A stretch of 64,000 bases of DNA from an uncultured Lachnospiraceae bacterium (GCA_910586315.1 CAJUIP010000005.1:1-64000), one strand, 5' to 3'; shown: positions 33,085 through 42,927, numbered from the stretch's first letter. The notes: a model not told the origin generated them from the letters alone. A program made the numbers and translations.

Positions 33085-36000
33085 ATGGGTTTGACAAAAA
33101 AGGTCCTGAAAAGGCCGGTTACAACGATTTTAGTTGTGCTGTGCCTGATTGTTTTTGGCTTATCTTCGGTCTTTTCCTCAAGGCTTGAGCTGACGCCGGA
33201 GATGGAAATGCCGATGCTTGTTGTAAATGCAATTTATCCGGGAGCCAGCCCCGATGACGTGGAAGAACTGGTGACGAAACTTATCGAAGATGAAGTAGGG
33301 ACTCTGTCCGGCGTAGACAGCGTGACCAGTATGTCCGCGGAAAACTATGCGATTGTCCTCATGCAGTATGATTATGGCCAGGATATGGATAAGGCCTATG
33401 ACGATTTGAAGAAAAAGCTGGATGGCCTTGCCAACGACTTTCCGGCGGATGTACAGACGCCCACCATTATTGAGATGGATATTAACGACACCCCGTCCAT
33501 GGTGCTGGCAGTCAATAACGATCATGCTGATAATCTGTATGATTATGTGAATGATTCTGTGGTTCCGGAGCTGGAAAAGCTGACTTCAGTGGCAAGCGTG
33601 GATGTGAGCGGAGGCCGGGAGGCGTACATTAAGGTGGAGCTGATTCCGGAAAAATTATCCCAGTACCACCTGAACATGAACTCTATCGCAGGCGTTGTGG
33701 GCTCCGCGGACTTTTCCATGCCGGTCGGAAGCACCATTGTGGGTGGAAAAGAACTTTCTGTCACATCCGGCGTGGATTTTGATACCGTAGAGCTTTTAAA
33801 GAAAATTCCCATTACCCTGGGGAACGGCAATATCATCTATCTGGAGGATGTGGCCAATGTATATAATACCCTGGAAAAGAGAGACAGCATCGGGCGGTAT
33901 AACGGAAAGGATACCATGGCTCTCTCAGTCAAGAAAAACCAGGATAGCAGTGATATGGAGGTCAGCAGAGATGTCACAAAGGTGCTGGATGGCTTAAAAA
34001 CCAGGGATGCGAATCTGGAAGTGGTTGTGGTAAACGATTACAGCGACACCATCTCCAGCTCCTTAAGGAGCGTGTTCCAGACCATGATTATGGCAGTGAT
34101 TGTGGCCATGTTTATTATCTGGCTGTTTTTTGGAGACATTAAAGCATCCCTGATTGTGGGAACATCCATTCCCGTTTCCATTCTGGCGGCGCTGATTCTG
34201 ATGAGAGCCATGGGCTTTTCTCTGAACGTAGTTACCATGTCAAGTCTGGTTCTGGGCGTTGGTATGATGGTGGATAACTCCATCGTGGTGCTGGAAAGCT
34301 GTTTCAGAAAAGGAGAGGGCGGCGGATTTGTAGAAGCGAGAAACGCGGCCGTGGAGGGAACCGGAACGGTTCTGGAATCCATTATAGGCGGTACGGCGAC
34401 CACCTGCGTGGTTTTCCTTCCGCTTGCGATGATTGAGGGTATGAGCGGACAGATGTTTAAACCTCTGGGCTTTACGATTGTTTTCTGTATGGTGGCATCC
34501 CTGATTTCAGCCATGACGCTGGTTCCGCTGTGCTATGTATATTACCGCCCCATTGAAAAAACGGAGAATCCCGCGTCAAGGCTTCTTGCGGCCATACAGA
34601 ATGGCTACCGGGGACTGATCAGAAAGCTCTTAAAAAGAAAAATTCTTGTTATGCTTACATCCGTTGTGCTGCTGGCGCTGTCTTTTATGATGGCCGCTGA
34701 ACTCAAGATGGAGCTTATGGTGGCCGATGATCCCGGCATCATTGCCATAAGCATTGAGACCCAGCCAGGCCTTACTGCTGATAAAGTGGATGAAATTCTC
34801 ACGAAGGTGGAGAGCTTTGTGACACAGGATGAAGACCTGGAATCCTATATGCTTTCCTATGGAAGCAGCGGACTTTCCATGAGCATGGGAAGCGGAGCGA
34901 CCCTGACGGCTTATCTTAAGGACGATAAGTCCAGAGAAACAGACGAGGTGTTAAAAGCGTGGAAGCGGGAGCTCCAGGGATGGCCGGACTGTGCCATTTC
35001 CCTGGAAAAGCAGAGCTCTCTGGGAGCGACCATGTCTATGGGAGCCGAAGATGAAGCCAGCTATGTTCTGGTCAGCACGCAGTATGAGGAACTGAAGGCG
35101 GCGTCCGACGCTGTTGTGGAGGAGCTCCAGGCACGGCCGGAGATTACCCGCGTACACTCTTCCCTTGAAAATGATGCGCCGCTGGTGAAGATCTCTGTGG
35201 ATCCGGTAAAGGCATCGGCGGAGGGACTTTCCCCGGTTCAGGTAGCATCCCAGGTGTACGCCATGTTAAGCGGCGTAGAGGCCACTACTTTAAACGTCGA
35301 CGGGAATGATGTGAGCGTCATGGTGGAATTTGCCGATGATGCCTATGATACTATTGATAAAATGCAGGGAATCATCCTTCCCACAGCCACAGGAAGCTCT
35401 GTTGCGCTCATGGATATTGCGGATATCGGCTTCAAGGACAGCCCCCAGAGTATTCTAAAGAGCGACAAGCAATACCAGGTCACCATAAGCGGGCAGCTTA
35501 CGGACATGGCGGACAGCGCTACAAAGGCTGCGCTCCAAAAGGAGGTTGTGGATACATATCTGAATGCCACGGTATCGCTTCAGGAAAACACAATGGACGA
35601 AATGATGAATGAAGAGTTTTCCAGCCTTGGAACAGCCATTGCAACAGCCGTATTCCTGGTGTTTGTGGTAATGGCGGCCCAGTTTGAGTCGCCGAAATTC
35701 TCCCTGATGGTTATGACTACGATTCCGTTCTCCCTGATTGGCTCTTTCGGACTTCTCTGGCTGGCAGACAGCCCCATCAGCATGGTAAGCCTTCTGGGCT
35801 TTTTGATGCTGGTGGGAACCGTTGTAAATAATGGTATTCTTTATGTGGATACGGCCAACCAGTACCGGAATGAGATGGATCTTGATACGGCCCTCATTGA
35901 GGCCGGGGCCACCAGGCTTCGTCCGATGCTGATGACTACGCTGACCACAGTCGTTGCCATGATTCCTATGGCCTGCGCGTATGGAGATTCCGGCGAGATG

Positions 36001-36126
36001 ATGCAGGGCCTGGCGCTGGTTGACGTGGGAGGTCTCATTGCATCCACAGTCCTTGCTCTTCTCATGCTGCCGATCTATTATAAGGTGATGAATGGCAGGA
36101 AAAAGGCGGAGTTGGATTATGATTGA
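33085..36126 (+). CDS. RND family efflux transporter permease (AcrB/MdtB-like)
   Basis: The 1013-residue protein has normal RND length and layout: a first helix at ~10-30, a large extracytoplasmic loop, a helix bundle at ~335-535, a second loop and a second bundle from ~850. Signatures include YPGASPDDVEELVTKLIEDE, VLGVGMMVDNSIVVLESCFR with the proton-relay Asp, and LVGTVVNNGILYVDTANQYR. In a Gram-positive host it would move lipophilic drugs, fatty acids or other amphiphiles out of the membrane. It lies between the adaptor and two TolC-like genes. Confidence 0.95.
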   Translation: MGLTKKVLKRPVTTILVVLCLIVFGLSSVFSSRLELTPEMEMPMLVVNAIYPGASPDDVEELVTKLIEDEVGTLSGVDSVTSMSAENYAIVLMQYDYGQDMDKAYDDLKKKLDGLANDFPADVQTPTIIEMDINDTPSMVLAVNNDHADNLYDYVNDSVVPELEKLTSVASVDVSGGREAYIKVELIPEKLSQYHLNMNSIAGVVGSADFSMPVGSTIVGGKELSVTSGVDFDTVELLKKIPITLGNGNIIYLEDVANVYNTLEKRDSIGRYNGKDTMALSVKKNQDSSDMEVSRDVTKVLDGLKTRDANLEVVVVNDYSDTISSSLRSVFQTMIMAVIVAMFIIWLFFGDIKASLIVGTSIPVSILAALILMRAMGFSLNVVTMSSLVLGVGMMVDNSIVVLESCFRKGEGGGFVEARNAAVEGTGTVLESIIGGTATTCVVFLPLAMIEGMSGQMFKPLGFTIVFCMVASLISAMTLVPLCYVYYRPIEKTENPASRLLAAIQNGYRGLIRKLLKRKILVMLTSVVLLALSFMMAAELKMELMVADDPGIIAISIETQPGLTADKVDEILTKVESFVTQDEDLESYMLSYGSSGLSMSMGSGATLTAYLKDDKSRETDEVLKAWKRELQGWPDCAISLEKQSSLGATMSMGAEDEASYVLVSTQYEELKAASDAVVEELQARPEITRVHSSLENDAPLVKISVDPVKASAEGLSPVQVASQVYAMLSGVEATTLNVDGNDVSVMVEFADDAYDTIDKMQGIILPTATGSSVALMDIADIGFKDSPQSILKSDKQYQVTISGQLTDMADSATKAALQKEVVDTYLNATVSLQENTMDEMMNEEFSSLGTAIATAVFLVFVVMAAQFESPKFSLMVMTTIPFSLIGSFGLLWLADSPISMVSLLGFLMLVGTVVNNGILYVDTANQYRNEMDLDTALIEAGATRLRPMLMTTLTTVVAMIPMACAYGDSGEMMQGLALVDVGGLIASTVLALLMLPIYYKVMNGRKKAELDYD

Positions 36127-36198
36127 AAGAAATCGTAAGAGAATTGTTATTGTCTTTAAAAGCTGAAAATAGTATCCTTATAAATGGAGGAAAAGCCA

Positions 36199-37440
36199 AT
36201 GAGACAGTATAAGAAATGGAAAAGAACAGGAATCCTGTTTTTGTCGGCAGCTATGGTGGCAGGAAATGTCCCGGGGCTTTCCGAAGGCGGGCTTCTTACG
36301 GCGCAGGCGGCCCGGGCGGCCTCGCCTGTGACGGAATATGATGTGGAAACGCTTGATAAGTTCAGGGATAATGTACTGGAATACTGGGAAATCCCCGGAC
36401 TGGTCGAGCAGTACAACACCACGTTCCGGAATCAGCTGGAACAGTACTATTACAACCCGGGAAGTTCCACCGGACTTACCAGGCAGCAGCTTTTGGATTT
36501 GGCGGATGAACTACGGAATGAGGCAAAGATTCTGGAAGATTCCGCTGAAGAGGACAAAAGTGAGTTAACCAGGCGGCAGTATGAGGATTACCGAAGTAAT
36601 ATCAGGGTGCTAAAGGCGAGGGCCAAGGATCTGGAGGATGCCGCAGAAGGAAAATCCGCGGCCGGTTCCTCTGCAATCCGCGCTCTGCGTATCACCAGAG
36701 ACAAAAAAACCAAGGAGGCCAGAGCCCTAATGCGGGATTATGAGACTCTGGCGGCCCAGAGCGAGATTGCCGATAAGAATCTGGAGATTGCGGAGCTCTC
36801 CTATGAAACGGCGAAACGGCAGATGGAGCTGGGACTTTATTCGGCAGAAGACGTGCTGAGCGCAGAGGAGGCGTTAAACGCCGCCAGGGCGAAGGCGGCT
36901 TCAGCAAAAACCGCTTATGTGAGCGGGAAACAGGAACTGATTAAGATGTTAGGCTGGAGCTATGACGGAAATCCGGAGATTCGAAAGATTCCGGAGCCTG
37001 ATCTGGAGGCTATTTCCGGGTATGATCCCTCAAGAGATGATGTGAAAGCCATAGAGAACAACATCACACTGTTTGAGACCAGAATGAGCAGCTCCAAAAG
37101 TCAGGGCGGCGCCAATAAAAAGGCGAGGAACATTCAGGAGCAGGAGAACTCTGTCCGCAGCAGTCTGGACCTTCTATACCGGGATGTGATGCAGAAAAAG
37201 GCGGCCTATGAGGCGGCAGCGCTTCAGTATACGGCGGCCCAGGCGGATAAGGCGGCGGCGGACAGAAAACACGGCCTGGGAATGGTAAGCAATCAGGAGT
37301 ATCTGACAGCGGAGAATACCTGGCTTTCGGAGAAAGCGGCCTATGAGGCGGCGGGACTTGCCCTGACGGCGGCCATGGAGGAATATGAGTGGGCTGTGAA
37401 GGGCCTTTTGGAGCTTTCCACTGACTCGTCAGGATCATAA
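36199..37440 (+). CDS. TolC-like coiled-coil exported protein (first paralogue)
   Basis: The 413-residue product has a signal peptide (MRQYKKWKRTGILFLSAAMV) and then long Ala/Glu/Lys-rich helices in the heptad pattern of outer-membrane efflux proteins (OEP/TolC fold), with two pseudo-repeats. FRDNVLEYWEIPGLVEQYN and MLGWSYDGNPEIRKIPEPDL are shared with the next gene. GGAGG at 36186-36190 favours ATG 36199 over ATG 36184. No beta-strand pore region is obvious, and the role in a single-membrane cell is unclear; it may lengthen the pump conduit through the wall. Confidence 0.8.
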   Translation: MRQYKKWKRTGILFLSAAMVAGNVPGLSEGGLLTAQAARAASPVTEYDVETLDKFRDNVLEYWEIPGLVEQYNTTFRNQLEQYYYNPGSSTGLTRQQLLDLADELRNEAKILEDSAEEDKSELTRRQYEDYRSNIRVLKARAKDLEDAAEGKSAAGSSAIRALRITRDKKTKEARALMRDYETLAAQSEIADKNLEIAELSYETAKRQMELGLYSAEDVLSAEEALNAARAKAASAKTAYVSGKQELIKMLGWSYDGNPEIRKIPEPDLEAISGYDPSRDDVKAIENNITLFETRMSSSKSQGGANKKARNIQEQENSVRSSLDLLYRDVMQKKAAYEAAALQYTAAQADKAAADRKHGLGMVSNQEYLTAENTWLSEKAAYEAAGLALTAAMEEYEWAVKGLLELSTDSSGS

Positions 37441-37453
37441 GGACAGGAGGAAA

Positions 37454-38689
37454 ATGATGAAAAAATTAGTGAAACGGGTGGTTCCGGCGGCGCTGGCGCT
37501 TTCCCTGACAGCGGCCCCTGTCATGGCCTATGCCGATGATTTTATTCCTGGGCCGGGGCAGAGGTATGACGACGCTACCCTGAAAACCCTTAAGGATAAT
37601 GTGCTTGAATACGATGAGATAGAGATGCTCGTTGACGAGTACAACGCCACTCTGAAAAATCTCAGGGAGACCTACTCGGATACACGGGACAACTATAAAG
37701 ATGTTGTAAAACTGAAAAGCCAGATCCATTCCTCGGCCGGGGCTATATCTGAGGCGGCCGGTGAAATGAGCAGTATGGCTTCCATGTTCAAGGATTCCCT
37801 GGGATACCAGAGCATGCTGACTCCGGGAGCCTATGCGGAAATGCTGTATGCTTCTGAGATGATGAATGTGCAGTCGGAGCAGGTGCTTTTACAGGCGGAT
37901 ACGGTCACGGTTGTGACGCCGGAAATGTTGAAGCTCAGGATGATCGATGGTACCCGCGCCATGCTGATTTCAGGCGCCCAGAGTGCGGTGATCGGATATG
38001 AGCAGCTTCTCCTGGGGAAGGAGACTCTTACAGACACCATTGAGCTTTTAAAGGAAGTTTATAAATCCACAGAAGCCCAGGCCTCTTTGGGAATGGCGAC
38101 CGGCACGGCAGTTCTCACTGCGAGGCAGAATCTGGAATCAGCCGAGGCCAGTATGATCGAGCTGGATGCCAAAGAGGTGCAGGTTCGTTCCACTCTCTGC
38201 AAGATGTTAGGGTGGGAGTATAATGCCTCTCCGGAAATCCGGAAGGCGCCAGGCGCGGATCTGAGCCGCATTGACAGGATGAATCCGGAAAATGACAAAC
38301 AGACAGCCATTGCCAATAACTTTACCCTGAGATATAATCAGTTGAACCTGGAAGAACTCACCGACGGCTCTGTGGACAGGGAAAACATGGAGCGGACCAT
38401 CAGAGAGCAGACGGCGGAAATTTCCGCTTCTTTGGTGAATCTTTATAATGACGTAATTCAGAAGCGCAATGAATACCAGACAGCCATCGCGGCTTTTGAA
38501 CTGGAAAAAACCAAGATGGAAGCGGCCGAGAGAAAGCTTTCTGTGGGAAGTATTGGAAGGCTGGAATACCTCCAGCAGGAAAATGCGTATAAGACAAAAG
38601 AGATTGCAGTGAGAACAGCAGAACTCAATCTGTTCCAGGCCATGGAAACCTATGACTGGGCACTGAAAGGAAATTTGAGTCTTTCCTGA
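37454..38689 (+). CDS. TolC-like coiled-coil exported protein (second paralogue)
   Basis: The 411 residues begin with a signal peptide ending in APVMAYA and continue with the same helical architecture as the previous gene. LKDNVLEYDEIEMLVDEYN and MLGWEYNASPEIRKAPGADL align with its neighbour, so the two arose by tandem duplication and have diverged. AGGAGG at 37445-37450 serves ATGATG at 37454. It is the last gene of the efflux operon and runs into a palindrome shared with the convergent spoIIR gene. Confidence 0.8.
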   Translation: MMKKLVKRVVPAALALSLTAAPVMAYADDFIPGPGQRYDDATLKTLKDNVLEYDEIEMLVDEYNATLKNLRETYSDTRDNYKDVVKLKSQIHSSAGAISEAAGEMSSMASMFKDSLGYQSMLTPGAYAEMLYASEMMNVQSEQVLLQADTVTVVTPEMLKLRMIDGTRAMLISGAQSAVIGYEQLLLGKETLTDTIELLKEVYKSTEAQASLGMATGTAVLTARQNLESAEASMIELDAKEVQVRSTLCKMLGWEYNASPEIRKAPGADLSRIDRMNPENDKQTAIANNFTLRYNQLNLEELTDGSVDRENMERTIREQTAEISASLVNLYNDVIQKRNEYQTAIAAFELEKTKMEAAERKLSVGSIGRLEYLQQENAYKTKEIAVRTAELNLFQAMETYDWALKGNLSLS

Positions 38690-38691
38690 TG

Positions 38692-38758
38692 TTTTCAACA
38701 AAACGGTACCGTCGGAAAATGAAAAACTCATTTTGCGGCGGTACCGTTTTGCTGAAAA
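38692..38758. terminator. Long palindrome between convergent efflux operon and spoIIR
   Basis: CAAAACGGTACCG (38699-38711) and CGGTACCGTTTTG (38739-38751) are perfect 13-bp arms; outer TTTTCA/TGAAAA and inner GGAAAATGA/TCATTTTGC extend the stem. Flanking A and T runs make it a likely terminator for both strands. Confidence 0.75.
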
Positions 38759-38792
38759 TTCATTCCCATCATCGGTACGCCCCATTTTGCGG

Positions 38793-38815
38793 GAAAGCAA
38801 TTTTCAAACACGCTC
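38793..38815 (+). repeat. Short dispersed repeat, family C (copy 3)
   Basis: GAAAGCAATTTTCAAACACG followed by CTC; see the copies at 8924-8947 and 17207-17229. Confidence 0.65.
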
Positions 38816-38841
38816 CACGACGGAAAGGAGATGCCGCTTTT

Positions 38842-39468
38842 TTACTTTATTTTCAGGCGGTCAGCCAGTTTGAAACGGATTTTCACGGAGCGGGCGTTTA
38901 AAAGCGCTCGGAAGTCGTCTTCCGATAAAAGGGCGGAAAGCTGACTTTTGGAGCTGTTCGGGACAACGGCATAGGTGCTGTCCAGGTAGCAGAGAGAGGG
39001 ATATAAAACACACCAGAAATTTTTTCCCTTTCCCTGACCGATGAGGACGCGGACCGCGTCGTATGTTCCGGCCGGGAAGGTCATATCCCCATACGTTTTT
39101 TCCGGAAACAGACATTGTTCCAGCTCAATACGTACTTCATAATCAAAGCCTTGTTCTTTTATATAGCGCTCCGCGGCAGTTTCCAGGGCCGCTTTGTGAG
39201 TTGTGACATAGCGGGATATGGCTTCTTTGGAGGCCGCCTCCTCCTCTGTCAGACCCGTCTGCAGCTTCTCCAGGATGAAATCCTTTACTTCTAATTTCAG
39301 CGCCTGGTCCGCGGAAGAGTCGCTGTTTGCCAGCACGTGGAACCGGAGAATTTCCGGAGCGATTCTGGAAGCCAGAGCCTCCTCCTTCCTTCTGAGGCCG
39401 GACATGGCCAGCAGAAATATGAGAAGTCCCAGGGTCAGGGACAGGCAGAATTGATATTTCTTTTTCAT
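38842..39468 (-). CDS. spoIIR: Stage II sporulation protein R
   Basis: SpoIIR is made in the forespore and secreted to the intermembrane space, where it triggers SpoIIGA to process pro-sigma-E in the mother cell. The 208-residue product has an N-terminal membrane/signal helix (~7-24) and the family signature LRFHVLANSDS at ~41-51, then KLEVKDFILEKLQ and TYDAVRVLIGQGKGKNFWCV. Length fits. Its presence shows a sporulating lineage. It is single-gene, convergent with the efflux operon. Confidence 0.95.
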   Translation of the reverse strand: MKKKYQFCLSLTLGLLIFLLAMSGLRRKEEALASRIAPEILRFHVLANSDSSADQALKLEVKDFILEKLQTGLTEEEAASKEAISRYVTTHKAALETAAERYIKEQGFDYEVRIELEQCLFPEKTYGDMTFPAGTYDAVRVLIGQGKGKNFWCVLYPSLCYLDSTYAVVPNSSKSQLSALLSEDDFRALLNARSVKIRFKLADRLKIK

Positions 39469-39500
39469 GGAATCCCCTTCTTTTTTATGATAATTGCTAT

Positions 39501-39528
39501 TTGTAATTATTGCCAGTTGTGCTATAAT
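39501..39528 (+). promoter_or_regulatory. Promoter for ddl-murI
   Basis: TTGTAA at 39501-39506 and TATAAT at 39523-39528 with a 16-base spacer, 42 bp before ddl. Confidence 0.7.
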
Positions 39529-39570
39529 CTAAACGGTTCCATTTGACTATTTAAAGAGAGGTAAAAAATC

Positions 39571-40629
39571 ATGAACAGAAAAAATGTGGTGGCGCTGTTC
39601 GGCGGGCAGTCCTCGGAACATGTGGTTTCCTGCATGTCCGTCCAGAATGTGGTTGCCAATATCGATAGAGAAGCTTACAATGTAATCCTTGTGGGAATCA
39701 CAGAAGATGGCCATTGGCTGAAGGTCAATTCCATGGAAGAGATTAAAAATGATACCTGGAGGGACAGCAAAGAAGCGGCTGTGCTTTCTCCGGATGCCAG
39801 AGACAAGGCACTTTTGGTGATGAAGGGAGGCCAGGTGGAAAAAATTCACGTGGATGTGGTTTTCCCGGTGCTTCACGGACTTTATGGTGAGGACGGAACA
39901 GTTCAGGGTCTTTTGGAGCTGGCAAAAATCCCTTATGTGGGATGCGGTGTTCTGTCTTCTGCCGTATCTATGGATAAACTGACTACAAAGATTCTGGTGG
40001 ACCGTCTGGGAATCCGGCAGGCGGCATATGTTCCGGTTATGAAAGAGGAGCTTTGTGAGCTGGACCAGGTGATTGTAAGGGTGGAAAAGGCGCTCTCCTA
40101 TCCGGTGTTTATTAAACCTTCCAATGCAGGTTCCTCCAGAGGAGTGTCCAGAGCCAACGAACGGGAGGGCTTAAAGGCAGGGCTTTTGGAAGCGGCGCGC
40201 CATGACCTCCGGGTTCTGGTGGAAGAGGCCATTGTGGGCCATGAGGTGGAGTGCGCTGTCTTCGGAGGCGGTAAAGAGGAGGCGGAGGCTTCCGGAGTGG
40301 GAGAAATTCTGGCCGCCGCGGAATTTTATGATTTTGATGCAAAATATTACAGCGAGGCCTCCAAGACGGTTGTGGATCCGAAGCTTCCGGGAAATTCTGC
40401 CGAGATAATTCGAAAAGAAGCAGTGGAAATTTTTAAGGCTGTGGATGGGTATGGGCTTTCCCGTGTGGACTTTTTCGTCACAGAGGATGGAGAGGTAGTC
40501 TTCAATGAAATCAACACCATGCCCGGCTTTACCTCCATCAGCATGTACCCCATGCTCTGGGAGGCCAGGGGGAAAAAGAGCCTGATCAATGATCTCATCG
40601 CCCATGCAGAAAAAAGGTATGAAAGGTAA
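39571..40629 (+). CDS. ddl: D-alanine--D-alanine ligase
   Basis: Ddl joins two D-alanines for the peptidoglycan stem peptide. The 352-residue ATP-grasp enzyme has the first-substrate motif SSEHVVSCMSV at ~16-26, VSMDKLTTKILVDRLGI, FIKPSNAGSSRGVS and the metal site FNEINTMPGF. The omega-loop reads FYDFDAKYY, the Lys-Tyr form of D-Ala-D-Ala ligases, not the VanA type with His. GAGAGG precedes the ATG. murI follows after 6 bp, so two D-amino-acid steps of wall synthesis are coupled. Confidence 0.95.
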   Translation: MNRKNVVALFGGQSSEHVVSCMSVQNVVANIDREAYNVILVGITEDGHWLKVNSMEEIKNDTWRDSKEAAVLSPDARDKALLVMKGGQVEKIHVDVVFPVLHGLYGEDGTVQGLLELAKIPYVGCGVLSSAVSMDKLTTKILVDRLGIRQAAYVPVMKEELCELDQVIVRVEKALSYPVFIKPSNAGSSRGVSRANEREGLKAGLLEAARHDLRVLVEEAIVGHEVECAVFGGGKEEAEASGVGEILAAAEFYDFDAKYYSEASKTVVDPKLPGNSAEIIRKEAVEIFKAVDGYGLSRVDFFVTEDGEVVFNEINTMPGFTSISMYPMLWEARGKKSLINDLIAHAEKRYER

Positions 40630-40635
40630 GGGAGT

Positions 40636-41457
40636 ATGGATAAAAATGCACCAATCGGAGTGTTTGATTCCGGTGTGGGCGGCTTAACGGTTGCCCGGGA
40701 AATTATGCGCCAGCTTCCTGAGGAGCGGCTGATTTATTTTGGTGACACGGCCAGACTCCCCTATGGAAATAAGTCGAAAAAAACCATCATCCGCTATTCG
40801 GAGCAGATCATCCGTTTCCTGCGGACCAAAGAGGTAAAGGCTATTGTAGTGGCTTGCAATACGGCTTCCTCCTATGCGCTGGATGAAGTTAGAAAAATCG
40901 TGGATGTGCCGATCATCGGCGTTATCAACGCCGGAGCCAGGGCCGCTGTGTCGGCGACAAAAAATGGGAAAATCGGAGTGATCGGAACCGAAGGCACCAT
41001 AAACAGCGGTACGTATGCCGAGGTTTTAAAGGAAATGAAGCCGGGGGTGGAGGTTTTTGGGAAGGCCTGTCCGCTGTTTGTTCCTCTGGTGGAGGAGGGA
41101 CTTTTGCATGATACGGTTACGGATGAAATTGCATCCCGGTATCTTTCTGTATTAAAGGAAAAATATATTGACACACTGGTTCTTGGATGTACCCATTATC
41201 CTCTTTTGCGGTCCACAATCGCAAGGACCATGGGGGACGATGTAACGCTGATCAATCCGGCCTATGAAACGGCTGTTCAACTGAAAACGCTTCTCAAATC
41301 CATGGAGATGAACTGTGATGGGGAAAGAGTGGTCATGCCGGGGGAAAAGTATCAGTTTTTTGTCAGTGATATGGCGGAGAAGTTTTGCGCTTTTGCCACT
41401 TCCATTCTGCCGGATGAAGTGAAGGAAACCGTACAGATTGATATAGAGACCTGCTGA
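40636..41457 (+). CDS. murI: Glutamate racemase
   Basis: MurI supplies D-glutamate for MurD. The 273 residues contain the paired catalytic cysteines in VVACNTASS (~72-80) and VLGCTHYPLL (~183-192), with IGVFDSGVGGLTVAREI at the N terminus. Length is normal. GGGAG precedes ATG 40636. It lies between ddl and the DUF1934 gene, an arrangement repeated in many Firmicutes. Confidence 0.96.
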   Translation: MDKNAPIGVFDSGVGGLTVAREIMRQLPEERLIYFGDTARLPYGNKSKKTIIRYSEQIIRFLRTKEVKAIVVACNTASSYALDEVRKIVDVPIIGVINAGARAAVSATKNGKIGVIGTEGTINSGTYAEVLKEMKPGVEVFGKACPLFVPLVEEGLLHDTVTDEIASRYLSVLKEKYIDTLVLGCTHYPLLRSTIARTMGDDVTLINPAYETAVQLKTLLKSMEMNCDGERVVMPGEKYQFFVSDMAEKFCAFATSILPDEVKETVQIDIETC

Positions 41458-41482
41458 CAAGCGATGATAAAGGAGTCAGAAA

Positions 41483-41926
41483 ATGACGAAAGAGGTTCTT
41501 GTGAGCGTCAAGGGAACGCAGCTGATGGGGGAAGAAAATGATACCATTGAAATCATTACTTCCGGAACTTGTTATGAAAAGAATGGGAAACAGTACATTC
41601 TTTTTGAAGAAGCCATCGGAGATGCCGGGGATGTGACCAGAAATACGGTGAAAATTGAGCCAGATAAGGTGGAGGTTACAAAGCGCGGACTGGTGGAGAG
41701 CCACATGACCTTCGAACGCGGAAAAAAGAATATGGCCAATTATGTGACTCCGGTGGGGCTGATTGTTCTGGGGCTTACCACGGCTTCTCTCACTGTGACA
41801 GAGAACGAAAAGGAGATTCATATTGGGATTAAGTATTCTCTGGAGATGAATGGAGAGTACATCTCAGATTGTTCCATGGAGATTCTGGCGAAGGCCAGGG
41901 AGAAGGGGGGATTGCACTTAACGTAA
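41483..41926 (+). CDS. DUF1934 (YwiB-like) protein
   Basis: This 147-residue protein is probably a small beta-barrel of the DUF1934/YwiB family, seen here as alternating strands (VLVSVKGTQLMGEENDTIEI, later EKEIHIGIKYSLEMNGEYI). Function unknown. It follows murI by 25 bp and is likely in the same operon, as in Bacillus-type neighbourhoods. Confidence 0.85.
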   Translation: MTKEVLVSVKGTQLMGEENDTIEIITSGTCYEKNGKQYILFEEAIGDAGDVTRNTVKIEPDKVEVTKRGLVESHMTFERGKKNMANYVTPVGLIVLGLTTASLTVTENEKEIHIGIKYSLEMNGEYISDCSMEILAKAREKGGLHLT

Positions 41927-41985
41927 GAAGAGAGGTAACTGTGAAGGTACTGAACAGCCACGAAGTGGGAAAGGAAAAGTAAGAT

Positions 41986-42927
41986 ATGGAAAGTTTTCTT
42001 GTAGCGATGAATGCGGTGATTCCGTTTCTCTGTTATATCTCCTTTGGATATGCGATGAAGGTAAAGGGAGTAGTGAAGGAGGAGTTTCTTCAGCAGCTGA
42101 ATAAGATGGTGTTTAAGGTCATGTATCCGTTTATGACCTTTTATAACATCTACAAAGCGGATGCCAGCTCCCTGCCGCGGCCCGTTATGCTGATTTTCAG
42201 CGGTGTCAGTATTCTGGCGCTGGAGGTAATCCTGGTTTTCATTGTGCCGAAAATCGTAAAGGAAAATCCGAAACGGGGCGTGATTATTCAGGCTGTTTAC
42301 CGGAGCAATTTCGTGTTGTTTGGGCTTCCGCTGACGATCTCTGTATTCGGAGATGCAGCCTCCTCCGTGGCCGCTATGGTCGTGACTGTGGTGGTTACCA
42401 TTTATAACACCACCTCTGTAGTAATCCTGGAAATGTTCAATTCGGAGGGAAAAACCACTGCGAAGTCCCTGTTATTGAATGTGGCGAAGAATCCGCTGCT
42501 CCAGGGAGCCGTGGTGGGACTGATTTTCTTTTTCCTGGGGATTAAGGTTCCAAAGAGCCTTTTGACTCCCATTGCCGCCTTTGCGGATATGACGTCGCCG
42601 CTGGCCCTGTTTGTACTGGGAGGAACTCTGCACTTTAACGCGATTCGGGGAAACTTAAAGTATCTTGTGCCGACGCTGTCCTTCAAGTTACTTGCTCTTC
42701 CGGCCCTTATGCTGGCTATTGCGTACCAGTTTGGCCTGCGGGAGCTGGAACTGTTTTTGCTGCTGGCCATTTATGGAACGCCTGTGGCGGCCGCATCCTA
42801 CCCCATGGCCCAGAATATGGGAGGAGACGGAGAGCTGGCCGGGCAGTTCGTGGTGATCAGTACGGTGGTTTCTGTCGCAACGCTGTTTGTGTGGATTTTC
42901 TTCTTAAAGAGTGTGGGACTGATTTGA
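41986..42927 (+). CDS. AEC family transporter
   Basis: The 313-residue membrane protein has ten predicted helices in two groups of five, the bile-acid/auxin-carrier fold. The second half contains the conserved ADMTSPLALFVLGGTLHF and YGTPVAAASYPMAQNMGGD. The family exports or exchanges organic acids such as malate or malonate. Substrate unknown. It ends at an intrinsic terminator. Confidence 0.9.
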   Translation: MESFLVAMNAVIPFLCYISFGYAMKVKGVVKEEFLQQLNKMVFKVMYPFMTFYNIYKADASSLPRPVMLIFSGVSILALEVILVFIVPKIVKENPKRGVIIQAVYRSNFVLFGLPLTISVFGDAASSVAAMVVTVVVTIYNTTSVVILEMFNSEGKTTAKSLLLNVAKNPLLQGAVVGLIFFFLGIKVPKSLLTPIAAFADMTSPLALFVLGGTLHFNAIRGNLKYLVPTLSFKLLALPALMLAIAYQFGLRELELFLLLAIYGTPVAAASYPMAQNMGGDGELAGQFVVISTVVSVATLFVWIFFLKSVGLI

